Source: JBFHRE01 sp041746105
Lineage (GTDB): Bacteria > Actinomycetota > Acidimicrobiia > Spongiisociales > ZC4RG35
Direction: 5' to 3'
Assembly (NCBI GenBank): GCA_041746105.1
Contig: JBGTHP010000017.1
Coordinates: 310,001-374,000, forward strand
Length of the DNA stretch: 64,000 nt
The translations under genes and the position numbers were made by a program. This document shows, piece after piece, positions 38,833-48,042 of this stretch (the stretch's first letter is position 1; every line of letters starts with the position of its first letter). The notes under the pieces were generated by a model, which worked only from the letters and a program-made list of their open reading frames with translations, had not been told where the DNA came from and made no database searches.

Positions 38833-40032
38833 CTATTCGCCCATGCCTTCGGCGGCGACGCCGGGAGCCTCGCCTTCGACACCGGCAACAAAGAAGTCCA
38901 TTCCCAACAATTCGCCCAGGGCCATACATTTGCCTTCGACCAAGAACTCGACCCCGTTGGCACCCGAGATCGGGCCACAGAACGGCTTGAATGTTCCGTC
39001 GATGATGGACTGGCGAACCGATTCGACGAGCGACTTGGTCTCGGAATCGACGAGCGGCGACAGCTCGGCGATGTCGACGACTCCGTCGGCCATCGAGCCG
39101 TACCAAGACTCGTCACCCTGATAAGTTCCGGCCATCACCTGCTCGACGATCGAGATGTACTTCGGTGCCCAGTTCCAGACGGGACTCGTCAATACGGTGT
39201 CTCCGACGAAAGCCCGCATGTCGGAGTCATAACCGATCGAAAACTTGCCGGCGTCGGCGGCAGCCTTCTGGGGTTCGGTCGTGTCCTGATGCTGGGCGAT
39301 GACGTCGGCGCCGGAAGCCAGAAGCGCATCGGCCGCCTCTTTCTCCTGCGGAGGACCGAACCAGGTGTTGGTCCAAACCACTTTCACCACGGCGTCGGGG
39401 TTCACCGACTGCGCCCCGAGCGCGAAAGCGTTGATGCCTCGGATCACCTCAGGAATCGGGAACGCCGCCACATAACCGAGAACGTTGGTCTCGGTGGCTG
39501 CGCCGGCCACGATGCCCGACAGGTAACGAGCCTCTTCCATGGCCCCGAAAACGTTGGAGGCATTGGGGGCAGACTTGAAACCGGAAATGTGCACAAACTG
39601 GACATCGGGGAACTCGGCGGCGACGTTGATCGTTGGGTCCATGTATCCGAATGAGGTCGTAAAAATGACTCCATATCCCTTTTGCGCGAAGTCTCGGATG
39701 ACCCGCTCCGCATCCGGCCCTTCCGGCACGTTTTCGATGAACGCGGTCTCGACCCCCAGCGCATCCTCGAGGGCAAGGCGCGCCTGGTCGTGGGCCCAGG
39801 TCCAACCAAGGTCACCGATCGGCGCCACGTAGACGAACGCCACCTTCATATCGGTTTCCGTCGGCGCCGGCGCCGTCGAGTTGGACGGGGCGGCAGTGGT
39901 TGCAGGCGCAGGAGTCGTCGCCTGAGTTGCGGTTGTAGTGCCCGCTCCCGAAGTTGTACCTCCGCACGCCGCGGCCACGAGTGCCATGGCCACCAGCAAC
40001 AGTCGAGCATTGAGTCGTCGCGTCACCGTCAT
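38833..40032 (-). CDS. BMP-family (PnrA-like) nucleoside-binding lipoprotein
   Basis: 399 residues. Lipobox LVAAAC, a Thr/Pro/Ala linker to about residue 60, then the BMP fold: VAFVYVAPIGDLGWTWAHDQ (about 63-82), GYGVIFTTSFGYMDP, VQFVHISGF, the ARYLSGIVAGAATETNVLGYVAAFPIPEVIRGINAF-type core block and GADVIAQHQDTT. The GDxGW start and the aromatic/acid pattern match nucleoside-binding PnrA/BmpA proteins. It is the first gene of the transporter operon and has a plausible promoter about 80 nt upstream. Confidence 0.92.
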   Translation of the reverse strand: MTVTRRLNARLLLVAMALVAAACGGTTSGAGTTTATQATTPAPATTAAPSNSTAPAPTETDMKVAFVYVAPIGDLGWTWAHDQARLALEDALGVETAFIENVPEGPDAERVIRDFAQKGYGVIFTTSFGYMDPTINVAAEFPDVQFVHISGFKSAPNASNVFGAMEEARYLSGIVAGAATETNVLGYVAAFPIPEVIRGINAFALGAQSVNPDAVVKVVWTNTWFGPPQEKEAADALLASGADVIAQHQDTTEPQKAAADAGKFSIGYDSDMRAFVGDTVLTSPVWNWAPKYISIVEQVMAGTYQGDESWYGSMADGVVDIAELSPLVDSETKSLVESVRQSIIDGTFKPFCGPISGANGVEFLVEGKCMALGELLGMDFFVAGVEGEAPGVAAEGMGE

Positions 40033-40108
40033 CCTCCCGATCGGGCCGTGAATAACGGCCGGTCAATTTCCGTGATTGCCGGGCTTCAGCACCACCCCGG
40101 ACCGCAGC

Positions 40109-40137
40109 ATCTTTGCAACAGTTTTACAAAATGTCAA
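40109..40137 (-). promoter_or_regulatory. Candidate sigma70-type promoter of the nucleoside transporter operon
   Basis: On the minus strand a perfect TTGACA (40137-40132) and AAAGAT (40114-40109) are separated by 17 nt. This would place transcription start near 40100 and leave a leader of about 70 nt before the binding-protein ATG at 40032. The area is AT-richer than its surroundings. I see no purine riboswitch core in the leader. In the rest of the 344-nt gap (40138-40330) I see no gene. Confidence 0.5.
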
Positions 40138-40330
40138 TCAAGTCGACCGCTTGCTCCTGGCAAATGACGCCCATGACAAAGGGCATGATTGGAGCGCTCA
40201 CAACGCGGAAGTAGAACATCAAAAAGCAAGCGAAAACGACCGGCAGCCCGCCCGGCCGCTGCAATCACCTCCTCGAATGAGAGAGGGTGGTCGGTCGCCC
40301 ATCGTTGTCGCATCTGGTGGGCTTGGCAGC

Positions 40331-40370
40331 GCCGCCGGTTCCTCCAACCGAAGCGAGAGAAACCGGCGGC
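40331..40370 (-). terminator. Hairpin after the subtilase gene (possible terminator)
   Basis: GCCGCCGGTT at 40331-40340 pairs with AACCGGCGGC at 40361-40370, a perfect 10-bp stem with a 20-nt loop, seven bases past the subtilase stop codon (40377-40379). Flanking GGCAGC/TGCC can extend it. No U tract follows on the transcript side, so efficient intrinsic termination is uncertain. Confidence 0.45.
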
Positions 40371-40376
40371 TGCCGG

Positions 40377-43300
40377 TCAGGGACCGAGGACGACTATCAC
40401 GGTGCCGTTGCTGTCTGACTCAGGGTCGTGGTTGTCGGCGGAACCGTACGTCTTGGTCGAATGGGTCACCGAGGTGACCGACAGGGTGACGCTGACCGAG
40501 CGAAGATTGCTCTTGACCATGGAACATGCCCCAGAGACGTCGGTAACGCACGAACTGGTGCCGCGGCTACCTGCACTCCAGGTCCCGGTCACGGTGGCGC
40601 CCGCAACCGGAAGATGGTCTTCGTCATGCACTGTTGCGACAACGGTCGCCGTCCACCGATTGCCATCGGCAACTGAGGAACCGTCGAGATCCCCAACATG
40701 CATCCCGGAGCCAGGGGGCGGAGGAGGCGGCGGGGGTGGCGGCGCCGACTTGAGGACGGTGATCATCGTCCCAGTACTGGAACCGTCAACGTCGTGGTTG
40801 GAGGCAGAGTTGTACGTGAGCCCTGGTGCGGTGGCGGTGGTCACGGTGAAGGTGACACTCGAACTGCGCCCCAACGACGCCGACGTCACGCGACACGTTC
40901 CGTTGGATGAGGTTGTGCACGACCCTGGGCCACCGGAGCTGCCACCCCACATCCCGGTCACCAAGACTCCGCCAACGCCGGCATGGCCGGCATCGTGGAC
41001 TGCGATCTCGACGACCGCCTCCCAGCCACCGGATAGCCGAGTGCTGTACCCGTCGAGGTCGCCGACGTGCACCGTCGCTCCGGCCGTGTTCTGGACGGTC
41101 ACCGAATTGGTGTCGGCGCTGGTTTGCGCCAACGTATCGGTCGCCCTGGCAGTCACGGTGTGGGGCCCATCGGCGACGGTGGACGAGTCCCAGATCGCCG
41201 AAAAACTGGTGCCACCGGAGAACGATGCGGGCATCCACGGTCCGCCGTCGACCTGCCATTCGACGGTCAACCCCGGCGAACCCGCCGGGTCCTCGACGTC
41301 GTCGGCGACGATCGCGATCGAGACACCCGAGCCGGAAACGGTGGCCGCCTCCGCCGGTGCCGTGAGAGTCACCGTCGGTGGTCCGTCGACCGGATCACCG
41401 GCCTGGCCATCGACAACCAGCGCGAATGGCTGCGCGCCACCCATCGGCACATTGGCGCCGGCGACGGCCACGGTCCACGTTCCAACCTCTGCCGACTGGA
41501 CGAAGACGTTCTCCACGTTGTTGATCGAGTCGGCTGAACCGCCGGTCTGTGACCAGCCTCCGCTGAACACGTTTCCGCGATAGACCGCACCGCTCGGTGA
41601 GGTCACGGTCAGATTCAGATTGTTGACGAGATTGACGGCGGCAGCCTCGGTTGAGGCAAAGTCGCTCCACGCCAGGCTGACTCGGAACGGCGATCCGGCG
41701 GACGAAACCAAGTACTGATAAGTCTCGGTGACCCCGGTTGCGACACCGCCTTGGTTGTCGACGTAGGTATGACTTCCATCGGTGGCGTTGGCCAGATCGA
41801 CTCTTCCCCAGCCCTCGTGCACGTTCGGAATCGGGAAGTCGTTGTCGTTCGAGCCGTCGTTGTTCTCGTCCGCCAGGTCAACGGCCGAGTTGATCAACGT
41901 GGCTTTGACCAAGGCGGCGCTCGCCCCGTGAGCGTCGGTCTTTTGATAGAAATCGCGCGTAACCGTGGCTGCCCCGGCAACGATCGGGTTGGACATCGAG
42001 GTTCCGCCCATGTACTTGTACGTATCTGAGATCGGCATCCCCCAGCCATCCCATTGGTGCACCCCATTGCGCGGGTTGACCGGATCCCCGTAGCCCTCTT
42101 GGTATAGGCTCGAAAATCCCGAGAGCACCCAGGTTCCTGGCGCGACCACGTCCGGTTTGATCCGTCCGTCATCGGTTGGACCCCGGCTCGACCATCCCGC
42201 CATCTGCTCTGCGTTACCCGCCGTTGGGTCGTTGGCCCATGGACCAACCAGCCCGTAGCGGCTGCCCCAGGTACCGAGGAGGTTCTGGCCACCCATGCTG
42301 GTGCAGGTCTGGCCGGACTGATAGGCGTCATGAGAAACGTATGTGAGGAAGGTGTCACAGCTGTAGTCGCCACCGCGGTCGTTCTCGCTGGCGCCAACGG
42401 TGATCACGTTCTTGGCGGTGCCGGGCGACCCGATCGAGTCGTTGTCGATGATCCCGTCGGCGTTCACATCGACACCGGAGTTGCCGGCCGAGAACGTGAT
42501 CGTCATGTCGGGGTTGTCCCAGATGAAATCGTCGGTGTTGGCGCTGTCGAGGGTGTAATCACCCGCCACCGAACTGCCCCAAGAATTCGAATGGATTCGA
42601 GCACCGAGGTTGTACGCCTGCTGATACAGATTGTGGAGGTCCGACGGGATGCCGATCAGGTAGTACCCGTCAGGAGTGCCGGCACAGAACCCGAAGGTGT
42701 CGATATATTCCTCGACTGCCTGGAACACCAGGCCGGCGGCCGGCGCCGCCGCCTTGCCACGGCCAAACGGATCGCCATCACCCACAACCGATACCGCCGT
42801 GTGAGTGCCGTGCCCACTGTCCACATCTATGGCGCCATCCGGAAATACGTTGTAACAGGACGGAGCGTTGGGTGCAGACCAGCTGAAGACGCCTGCGATG
42901 CGACTCGATGGGATATCGACATGAGCCCCGGCGGCAGTCCCGTTTCCGAGACCGGTGTCGGCAACGGCCGCGATCTGAGTCGATCCGTCGTAACCGTTGG
43001 CATTCGCGGTGGCGGCACCAATGATGCCGCCGGCCCCGAATTCATTGTGCTTTTCGAAGAACTCATGGTTGTCGATCCAGGCGACGTCGAGCACCTGAGC
43101 CAGGTCTGCGAGATCGGACCCTACGGCCACGACCACCAACTGATGACCCTGCGCGCTCACGATTTGAGCGCCTGCGGTTTCGATGGCGGCAACCGTTCGC
43201 GCAACATCGGCTCCACGCTCGATCCGGATCCGGTAGAGGTTGGTTCCGGTCGTTGCCACCGTCGGGCTCAACTTGTACGCAGGTTGAAAGACACCGACCC

Positions 43301-43658
43301 AGACCACGTTTGCCGATCCGCTCACCCGTTCGGCTTGAGCGGGGTTCATCCTGACCTTGAACGCGTAATCGGGAAGGTAGTCGAGGACTTCTGCTCCTTC
43401 GCTCTCGATTGTGGTCTTCCATGCCTCGCTCACCGGTCCGCCGAATTGAACGATGTAATAACCACGTTGCCCTGGGGCGTAGCCGTCGCTCCGCAGAGAT
43501 AGGGCGACGGCCGGCTCGGTACCGGCCGATGGATTGAACGTGCCAGATTGCAGCCGCAGCTGCGGCTGATCGTTGGTTTGACTCTGCGCTGCTGCCGATC
43601 CGGCCAGCGTGGCCATCATCAACCCGAGCGCGCACAATAGAACCGCTGTCTTTCGCAT
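40377..43658 (-). CDS. Secreted subtilisin-like serine protease (S8) with duplicated C-terminal domains
   Basis: 1093 residues from ATG 43658, with a cleavable signal peptide (ALGLMMATLAGSAAAQ). A long N-terminal pro-region is followed by the S8 catalytic domain: Asp234 in VADTGLG, His283 in SGHGTHTAV and Ser554 in GGTSMSNPIVAGAA, plus the oxyanion-hole region FSAGNSG. A jelly-roll domain (about 620-740), an Ig-like domain with PPTVTLTAPAEAATVSGSG, and two copies of a roughly 110-residue domain that begins VGDLDG and ends in a SASNHD or SADNHD segment follow. The two copies are joined by a run of ten prolines. Each has one Cys pair (SCTT..GTCR; SCVT..GACS) that could form a disulfide. It should act outside the cell; the repeated modules may bind substrate or wall. 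Confidence 0.93.
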   Translation of the reverse strand: MRKTAVLLCALGLMMATLAGSAAAQSQTNDQPQLRLQSGTFNPSAGTEPAVALSLRSDGYAPGQRGYYIVQFGGPVSEAWKTTIESEGAEVLDYLPDYAFKVRMNPAQAERVSGSANVVWVGVFQPAYKLSPTVATTGTNLYRIRIERGADVARTVAAIETAGAQIVSAQGHQLVVVAVGSDLADLAQVLDVAWIDNHEFFEKHNEFGAGGIIGAATANANGYDGSTQIAAVADTGLGNGTAAGAHVDIPSSRIAGVFSWSAPNAPSCYNVFPDGAIDVDSGHGTHTAVSVVGDGDPFGRGKAAAPAAGLVFQAVEEYIDTFGFCAGTPDGYYLIGIPSDLHNLYQQAYNLGARIHSNSWGSSVAGDYTLDSANTDDFIWDNPDMTITFSAGNSGVDVNADGIIDNDSIGSPGTAKNVITVGASENDRGGDYSCDTFLTYVSHDAYQSGQTCTSMGGQNLLGTWGSRYGLVGPWANDPTAGNAEQMAGWSSRGPTDDGRIKPDVVAPGTWVLSGFSSLYQEGYGDPVNPRNGVHQWDGWGMPISDTYKYMGGTSMSNPIVAGAATVTRDFYQKTDAHGASAALVKATLINSAVDLADENNDGSNDNDFPIPNVHEGWGRVDLANATDGSHTYVDNQGGVATGVTETYQYLVSSAGSPFRVSLAWSDFASTEAAAVNLVNNLNLTVTSPSGAVYRGNVFSGGWSQTGGSADSINNVENVFVQSAEVGTWTVAVAGANVPMGGAQPFALVVDGQAGDPVDGPPTVTLTAPAEAATVSGSGVSIAIVADDVEDPAGSPGLTVEWQVDGGPWMPASFSGGTSFSAIWDSSTVADGPHTVTARATDTLAQTSADTNSVTVQNTAGATVHVGDLDGYSTRLSGGWEAVVEIAVHDAGHAGVGGVLVTGMWGGSSGGPGSCTTSSNGTCRVTSASLGRSSSVTFTVTTATAPGLTYNSASNHDVDGSSTGTMITVLKSAPPPPPPPPPPGSGMHVGDLDGSSVADGNRWTATVVATVHDEDHLPVAGATVTGTWSAGSRGTSSCVTDVSGACSMVKSNLRSVSVTLSVTSVTHSTKTYGSADNHDPESDSNGTVIVVLGP

Positions 43659-43793
43659 CCTCGACCCTCCCCGGTAAAGCGACCCGTGCAGTGTATGTCG
43701 GAGAGCGCGACGATGCACGAGATAACGGACGAGGAATTTGGCGAGGATTTTCAGGCCCTACGGCCCAATGCCCGCCGGGCCAAACAACGGTCG

Positions 43794-44105
43794 TCAGCCG
43801 GCGTCATTCTCCTCGTCGGCGGTCTGTCCGACAACGGTGAAAGCCTCGTCGAGTTGTACGTCGACCTGGCTGCCGTCGGCGAGAGTGACTTCGACCTCGT
43901 AATAACTCTCCTCATCGCCGACTTCGGTCCCGGTCACGCGGCCCCCGCCCGCGTGGGCCAGTGCGGCGGTGACGGCCTGTTCGAGCGCAGCGCCGGTTAT
44001 CGGCTGGTCGGGACCTTCTCCTCCGGCAACCGCGACTCCGGTGCCGATCGACCCGACCGCGATCGCCGACGCAGCAACGATTCCGAACTTGGTTCTTTTC
44101 TTCAC
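43794..44105 (-). CDS. Secreted PepSY-domain protein
   Basis: 103 residues with a signal peptide (AASAIAVGSIGTGVAVA). The rest is one PepSY unit: ALEQAVTAALAHAGGGRVTGTEVGDEESYYEVEVTLADGSQVDVQLDEAFTVV pattern, with the helix-then-hairpin layout and a conserved YEVEV strand. PepSY domains often inhibit or chaperone proteases. It lies 135 nt upstream of the subtilase gene on the same strand, so a link with that protease is possible. Confidence 0.82.
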   Translation of the reverse strand: MKKRTKFGIVAASAIAVGSIGTGVAVAGGEGPDQPITGAALEQAVTAALAHAGGGRVTGTEVGDEESYYEVEVTLADGSQVDVQLDEAFTVVGQTADEENDAG

Positions 44106-44247
44106 GATTCCTCCTGATTCGATTGCTCAACCAGTGTGCGCGAATTCAGCTGAACCGTGGCTGAACAGTTTCGGCCCGGTCGGTGTGCCGACTCCGGATT
44201 GCCCGTGCGGTCGGTATGGTTCGGAACCATTCATAGATGAGGTGAAC

Positions 44248-46524
44248 GTGACGATCGCTCCAGAACGCAAACCCTTCATTCGTCCTGACGGGAAAGAGAA
44301 GGTGACAGGTCTCGGCCGTTATACGGCCGATCTCAACCTCACTGGCCAGTTGCATGCCAAGTTCCGGTATGCCGATCACCCTCACGCGAGAATCGTCCGG
44401 ATCGACACCTCCGCGGCCCGGGCCCTGCAAGGAGTCTTTTCCGTGCTTACCCACGCAGATGTGCCCGACGTTCTCTACGGCGGAATGGTTCAGGATCGAA
44501 GGCTTTTTGCCAAGGAGAAGGTGCGCTGGGAGGGAGACGTGGTCGCGGCGGTAGCGGCCCTGACTCCCGAGATCGCGGCCAAGGCTGCAGAAATGATCGC
44601 AGTCGAGTATGAGGTACTGAATCCGCTGCCCGATTTCAGCGCCAACATGGGAGTGGATGGGCCACTCGTCCACGAGGCGTGGAGCGACTACGAGGCAGAC
44701 GACGCCCTCAACCGCGCCGGTAACACCCTGGGACACTCTTCCATCGTGAAAGGTGATGCGGGAACGGCCATGGACACCGCCGAGGTTGTGGTCAAGAGTC
44801 GTTACCTTTCCGACGCATCACAAGGCGCGCCAATCGAACCAAGGGCGATCCTCGCCCAGTGGCAGGGGGACAAGGTGACGGTCTGGTCATCGACTCAAGT
44901 GCCCTTTGCCGCCCGATCCGGAGTGGCCCACACCCTCCAACTCCCCGAATCCCATGTTCGAGTGATCGTGCCTCTGCTCGGTGGTGGATTTGGCTCGAAA
45001 TGCGACTTTCACTTCGAGGCACACATCGCGGCGCTGGCGCGGGCCACCCGGCGCCCCGTGAAACTCGTCTTTTCTCGCCAAGAGGAGTTCTTGGCGCCCG
45101 ATCATCGGCGCGAGGGCATGGTGATCGAATTGGAAACTGGAGTCACTCGCGACGGCCGGCTTGTCTCCAGGCGCGGGCGCCTCGTCCTAGACAAAGGTGC
45201 GTACTGCGGTGAAGGCGGGTTCTTCGCCCAGATGGCGGCAATGCATGCTTGTGGTCCTTACAAGATCGACAACATCGACATCAACTCTTATCTGAACTAT
45301 TCGACCAATCAGCCTTCTAGTTCGGTCAGGGCACCTACGGCCCCCCAGACTTGTTGGGCACTCGAACAGCACATGGATGAGGTCGCGGCCGCCATCGATA
45401 TGGATCCTGCGGAGTTACGCCGTCGCACCCTGATCGCGGACGGCGACCAGGGTCCCACCGGCCAGGTGTTCGAAGCGATCGGGGCAAAACGGACTCTCGA
45501 GGCCGCTCTCGAGATGATCGGATACGGCCAGGATCTTCCAGAGGACGAGGCGATCGGAATCGCTTGCGGCTGGTGGCCCTCATTTGGATCCAATTCGGGT
45601 GCCTATGTGAAACTGAATGGTGACGGGACTGGCACCATCATCACGGGCGCCATGGAGTCGGGGACGGGTGCGGTCATGGGTCTTCCGATCCTCGCTGCCG
45701 AAGTTCTCGGCATGAAACCAGAGGACTTCTCGATCCTTTATCAGGACACCGATGCTGGACCATGGGACATGGGTTCGTCCGGGTCACAAACCACGTTCAA
45801 CAACGGCAGGGCCGTGATCGAAGCAGCCAAAGAAGTACGGGAAAAACTACTCGATATGGCCGCGGCCGAACTAGAAGCAAACCGCGACGATCTCGAAATG
45901 GTGGACGGAGAAGTCAGAGTCAAAGGTTCTCCTGGAAAAACCGTGACGATCGTCAAGCTGGCAGAAAGCGGGGAGGCAATCCTCGGCAAAGGCTCCGGCG
46001 ACGTGCCCGAGGCTCCGGAAGTCGACGCCTCGGCCTGTGTTGGCCGGCTCGGAGTCGAGTCGTTCCTTGCCCCGCAACTCATCACCCATGCCGCTCGGAT
46101 CAAGCTGGATCGTGCGACCGGTGTCGTGCGAGTGCTCCAGTTCGCGGCTGCACATGACTCGGGAATGATCATCAACCGGATGGGAGCAGACGGACAGGTT
46201 TATGGGGGCGTTCTCATGGGGATAGGTCAGGCCCTGTCCGAGGCGACTTGGTTCGACGACGATGGGCGCCAGCGAAATCCGGGCCTCCTCGACTACAAGT
46301 TACAAACCATGAGCGACGCTCCCCAGATCGATATCCGCTGGATCGAGATCGATACACCGAACGCCGGGCCCAAAGGTTCCAAGGGAGTTGGAGAACCCCC
46401 GAGTGTTCCCACACCGGGCGCCATCGGCAACGCCATCGCCAAACTCCTCGGCCGGCATGTGGACCAGTTGCCCATGACCCCCGAGCGGGTATGGGCAGTT
46501 GCGCGCCAGGTAGATGGAGCCTGA
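44248..46524 (+). CDS. Xanthine dehydrogenase family, molybdopterin-binding large subunit
   Basis: 758 residues from GTG 44248 (AGGTGA upstream; GTG 44242 is an alternative). The N-terminal a/b hammerhead begins at VTGLGRYTADLNLTGQLHAKF; the molybdopterin domains have PLLGGGFGSKCDFHFE (about 240-255), RAPTAPQTCWALEQHMDEVA and the catalytic Glu in KGVGEPPSVPTPGAIGNAI near 715. It forms a heterotrimer with the FAD and 2Fe-2S subunits encoded next. The class includes xanthine, CO, aldehyde and nicotinate dehydrogenases. The CO-dehydrogenase active loop with Cys (VAYRCSFR) is not seen, so an aldehyde- or purine-oxidising role is favoured; the nearby purine transporter and deaminase hint at purines. 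Confidence 0.92.
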   Translation: MTIAPERKPFIRPDGKEKVTGLGRYTADLNLTGQLHAKFRYADHPHARIVRIDTSAARALQGVFSVLTHADVPDVLYGGMVQDRRLFAKEKVRWEGDVVAAVAALTPEIAAKAAEMIAVEYEVLNPLPDFSANMGVDGPLVHEAWSDYEADDALNRAGNTLGHSSIVKGDAGTAMDTAEVVVKSRYLSDASQGAPIEPRAILAQWQGDKVTVWSSTQVPFAARSGVAHTLQLPESHVRVIVPLLGGGFGSKCDFHFEAHIAALARATRRPVKLVFSRQEEFLAPDHRREGMVIELETGVTRDGRLVSRRGRLVLDKGAYCGEGGFFAQMAAMHACGPYKIDNIDINSYLNYSTNQPSSSVRAPTAPQTCWALEQHMDEVAAAIDMDPAELRRRTLIADGDQGPTGQVFEAIGAKRTLEAALEMIGYGQDLPEDEAIGIACGWWPSFGSNSGAYVKLNGDGTGTIITGAMESGTGAVMGLPILAAEVLGMKPEDFSILYQDTDAGPWDMGSSGSQTTFNNGRAVIEAAKEVREKLLDMAAAELEANRDDLEMVDGEVRVKGSPGKTVTIVKLAESGEAILGKGSGDVPEAPEVDASACVGRLGVESFLAPQLITHAARIKLDRATGVVRVLQFAAAHDSGMIINRMGADGQVYGGVLMGIGQALSEATWFDDDGRQRNPGLLDYKLQTMSDAPQIDIRWIEIDTPNAGPKGSKGVGEPPSVPTPGAIGNAIAKLLGRHVDQLPMTPERVWAVARQVDGA

Positions 46525-46526
46525 AC

Positions 46527-47420
46527 GTGGCCACCTACACGACGGCACGCACGCTCGAAGACGCGATCGTCGCGCTCGCCGCCGGCGCCAGGGTGGTCGC
46601 CGGCGGGACCGACCTCGTCGTCGGGTCACGTCAGGGGAAAAACCCACTTCCAGACTCGTTGGTCGGTATCCATCGGCTCCCAGGGCTCAATGCGATCAAA
46701 CAGAACGACGAAGGGATCGAAATCGGAGCGCTGGTTTCACATTCCACCCTCGTAGCCGACGAGGTCATCCGCAGCCATTACACCGGGTTGGCCGATGCCT
46801 CGGCCATTGTGGGGTCGCACGCCACCAGAGCAAACGGCACCATTGGCGGGAATGTCATGAACGCCTCACCGGCCATGGACACCGGGGCTCCCCTCCTCTG
46901 CCTCGGCGCAACGGCCAAACTCATCGGGCCCGGTGGCAGTCGTTCGGTCGATCTCTCCGACCTTTGGACCGGACCGGGAAACACCAGCGCCGAGACCGGA
47001 GAGATTCTGGTGTCGATCCACATCCCGAGGCCGGAGAACGGGACGGGGAGTTCATACGTACGGCTTCAGTACCGGAGACAAATGGAGATAGCAGTCGTGG
47101 GAGCCGGCGCCGCCGTGACGGTGCTCGACGGAGTGGTCGAATCGGCGGCTGTCGCAATCACTGCCCTGGCACCGACGATCCACCGCGTTCCCGAAGCCGA
47201 GGCCATCCTCGAAGGTAGCGACGGCGGAAGTTCTGCTGTGGCACGTGCCGCCTCAGCAGCCGCAGCTGCAGCCCGGCCGATTGGTGACGTCCGGGCGTCG
47301 GTCGACTACCGCCGCGCCATGGCCGAGGTCATCACCCGGCGCGCCATCGAAACCGCCCTCGCCAGGGCCACCGGCCAGATGTTGGCGATTCCGGCAAGTG
47401 AGTCAACCTATGGGAGCTGA
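46527..47420 (+). CDS. Xanthine dehydrogenase family, FAD-binding middle subunit
   Basis: 297 residues from GTG 46527, two nt after the stop of the large-subunit gene. The FAD domain has VVAGGTDLVVG (about 24-34) and the second motif SHATRANGTIGGNVMNASPAMD (about 92-113), which bind the flavin phosphates and isoalloxazine. A CO_deh_flav_C domain follows (SSYVRLQYRRQMEIAVVGAGAAV, about 170-195). It passes electrons from the Fe-S subunit to an acceptor such as NAD+ or a quinone. Confidence 0.92.
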   Translation: MATYTTARTLEDAIVALAAGARVVAGGTDLVVGSRQGKNPLPDSLVGIHRLPGLNAIKQNDEGIEIGALVSHSTLVADEVIRSHYTGLADASAIVGSHATRANGTIGGNVMNASPAMDTGAPLLCLGATAKLIGPGGSRSVDLSDLWTGPGNTSAETGEILVSIHIPRPENGTGSSYVRLQYRRQMEIAVVGAGAAVTVLDGVVESAAVAITALAPTIHRVPEAEAILEGSDGGSSAVARAASAAAAAARPIGDVRASVDYRRAMAEVITRRAIETALARATGQMLAIPASESTYGS

Positions 47421-47421
47421 C

Positions 47422-47889
47422 ATGTACCCGATCACACTCGAGGTGAATGGGATTCTTTATCCCCTGGAGGTAGACGCCCACGCGAGCCTCCTCCATACGG
47501 TTCGAGACAAAGTCGGGTTGACGGGATCCAAGGAAGGTTGCGACGATTCCGAATGCGGGGCTTGCATGATGCTCATCGACGGGCGGCCCGTGAACTCGTG
47601 CTCGTACCTAGCGGTGCAAGCCGACGGTTCCGCGATCACCACCATCGAGGGCCTGACGTCGGACGACGAGTTGACGCCACTCCAAACCGCGTTCTTGACC
47701 GAGGGTGGCGTCCAATGCGGTTTCTGCACACCCGGCATGCTGATCTCGGCAACATCGCTCCTCGCGTCCAATCCCGATCCCACCCCCGACGAGGTGCGCA
47801 TCGCCCTGTCCGGCAACCTGTGCAGATGCACTGGTTACGACGGGATCGTCAAGGCTGTCATCGGGGTGGCGAGCCGCGCAAAGGATTGA
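47422..47889 (+). CDS. Xanthine dehydrogenase family, 2Fe-2S small subunit
   Basis: 155 residues from ATG 47422 (GGGAG five bases upstream; ATG 47410 overlaps the previous gene). It has both [2Fe-2S] clusters: the plant-ferredoxin type CDDSECGACMMLIDGRPVNSC (about 40-60) and the all-helical type CGFCTPGM ... LCRCTGY (about 97-138). It completes the three-gene molybdenum hydroxylase operon. Confidence 0.95.
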   Translation: MYPITLEVNGILYPLEVDAHASLLHTVRDKVGLTGSKEGCDDSECGACMMLIDGRPVNSCSYLAVQADGSAITTIEGLTSDDELTPLQTAFLTEGGVQCGFCTPGMLISATSLLASNPDPTPDEVRIALSGNLCRCTGYDGIVKAVIGVASRAKD

Positions 47890-48042
47890 TCAACCGGTCC
47901 ACGGCCGATCGCGGTTGCGTAGCATCCATTCGAAGGTACCCGAGCGCGGAGGACGCTTTGTGACTGATTTCAGCCGCTCGATCGCCACCCTCGAGACCGA
48001 ACTAGGCCTGGTACTGGATGGCTTCCGAGGGGTTGGCAATGA

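Noticed and set aside
40033..40376. Purine riboswitch before the nucleoside transporter
   Set aside because: I looked for the three-way-junction core with its conserved pyrimidine-rich loops and did not find it; a sigma70-like promoter is the only signal seen.
44248..46524. CO dehydrogenase large subunit (CoxL form I)
   Set aside because: The form I active-site loop with its Cys (VAYRCSFR) was not seen; general xanthine-dehydrogenase family assignment is safer.
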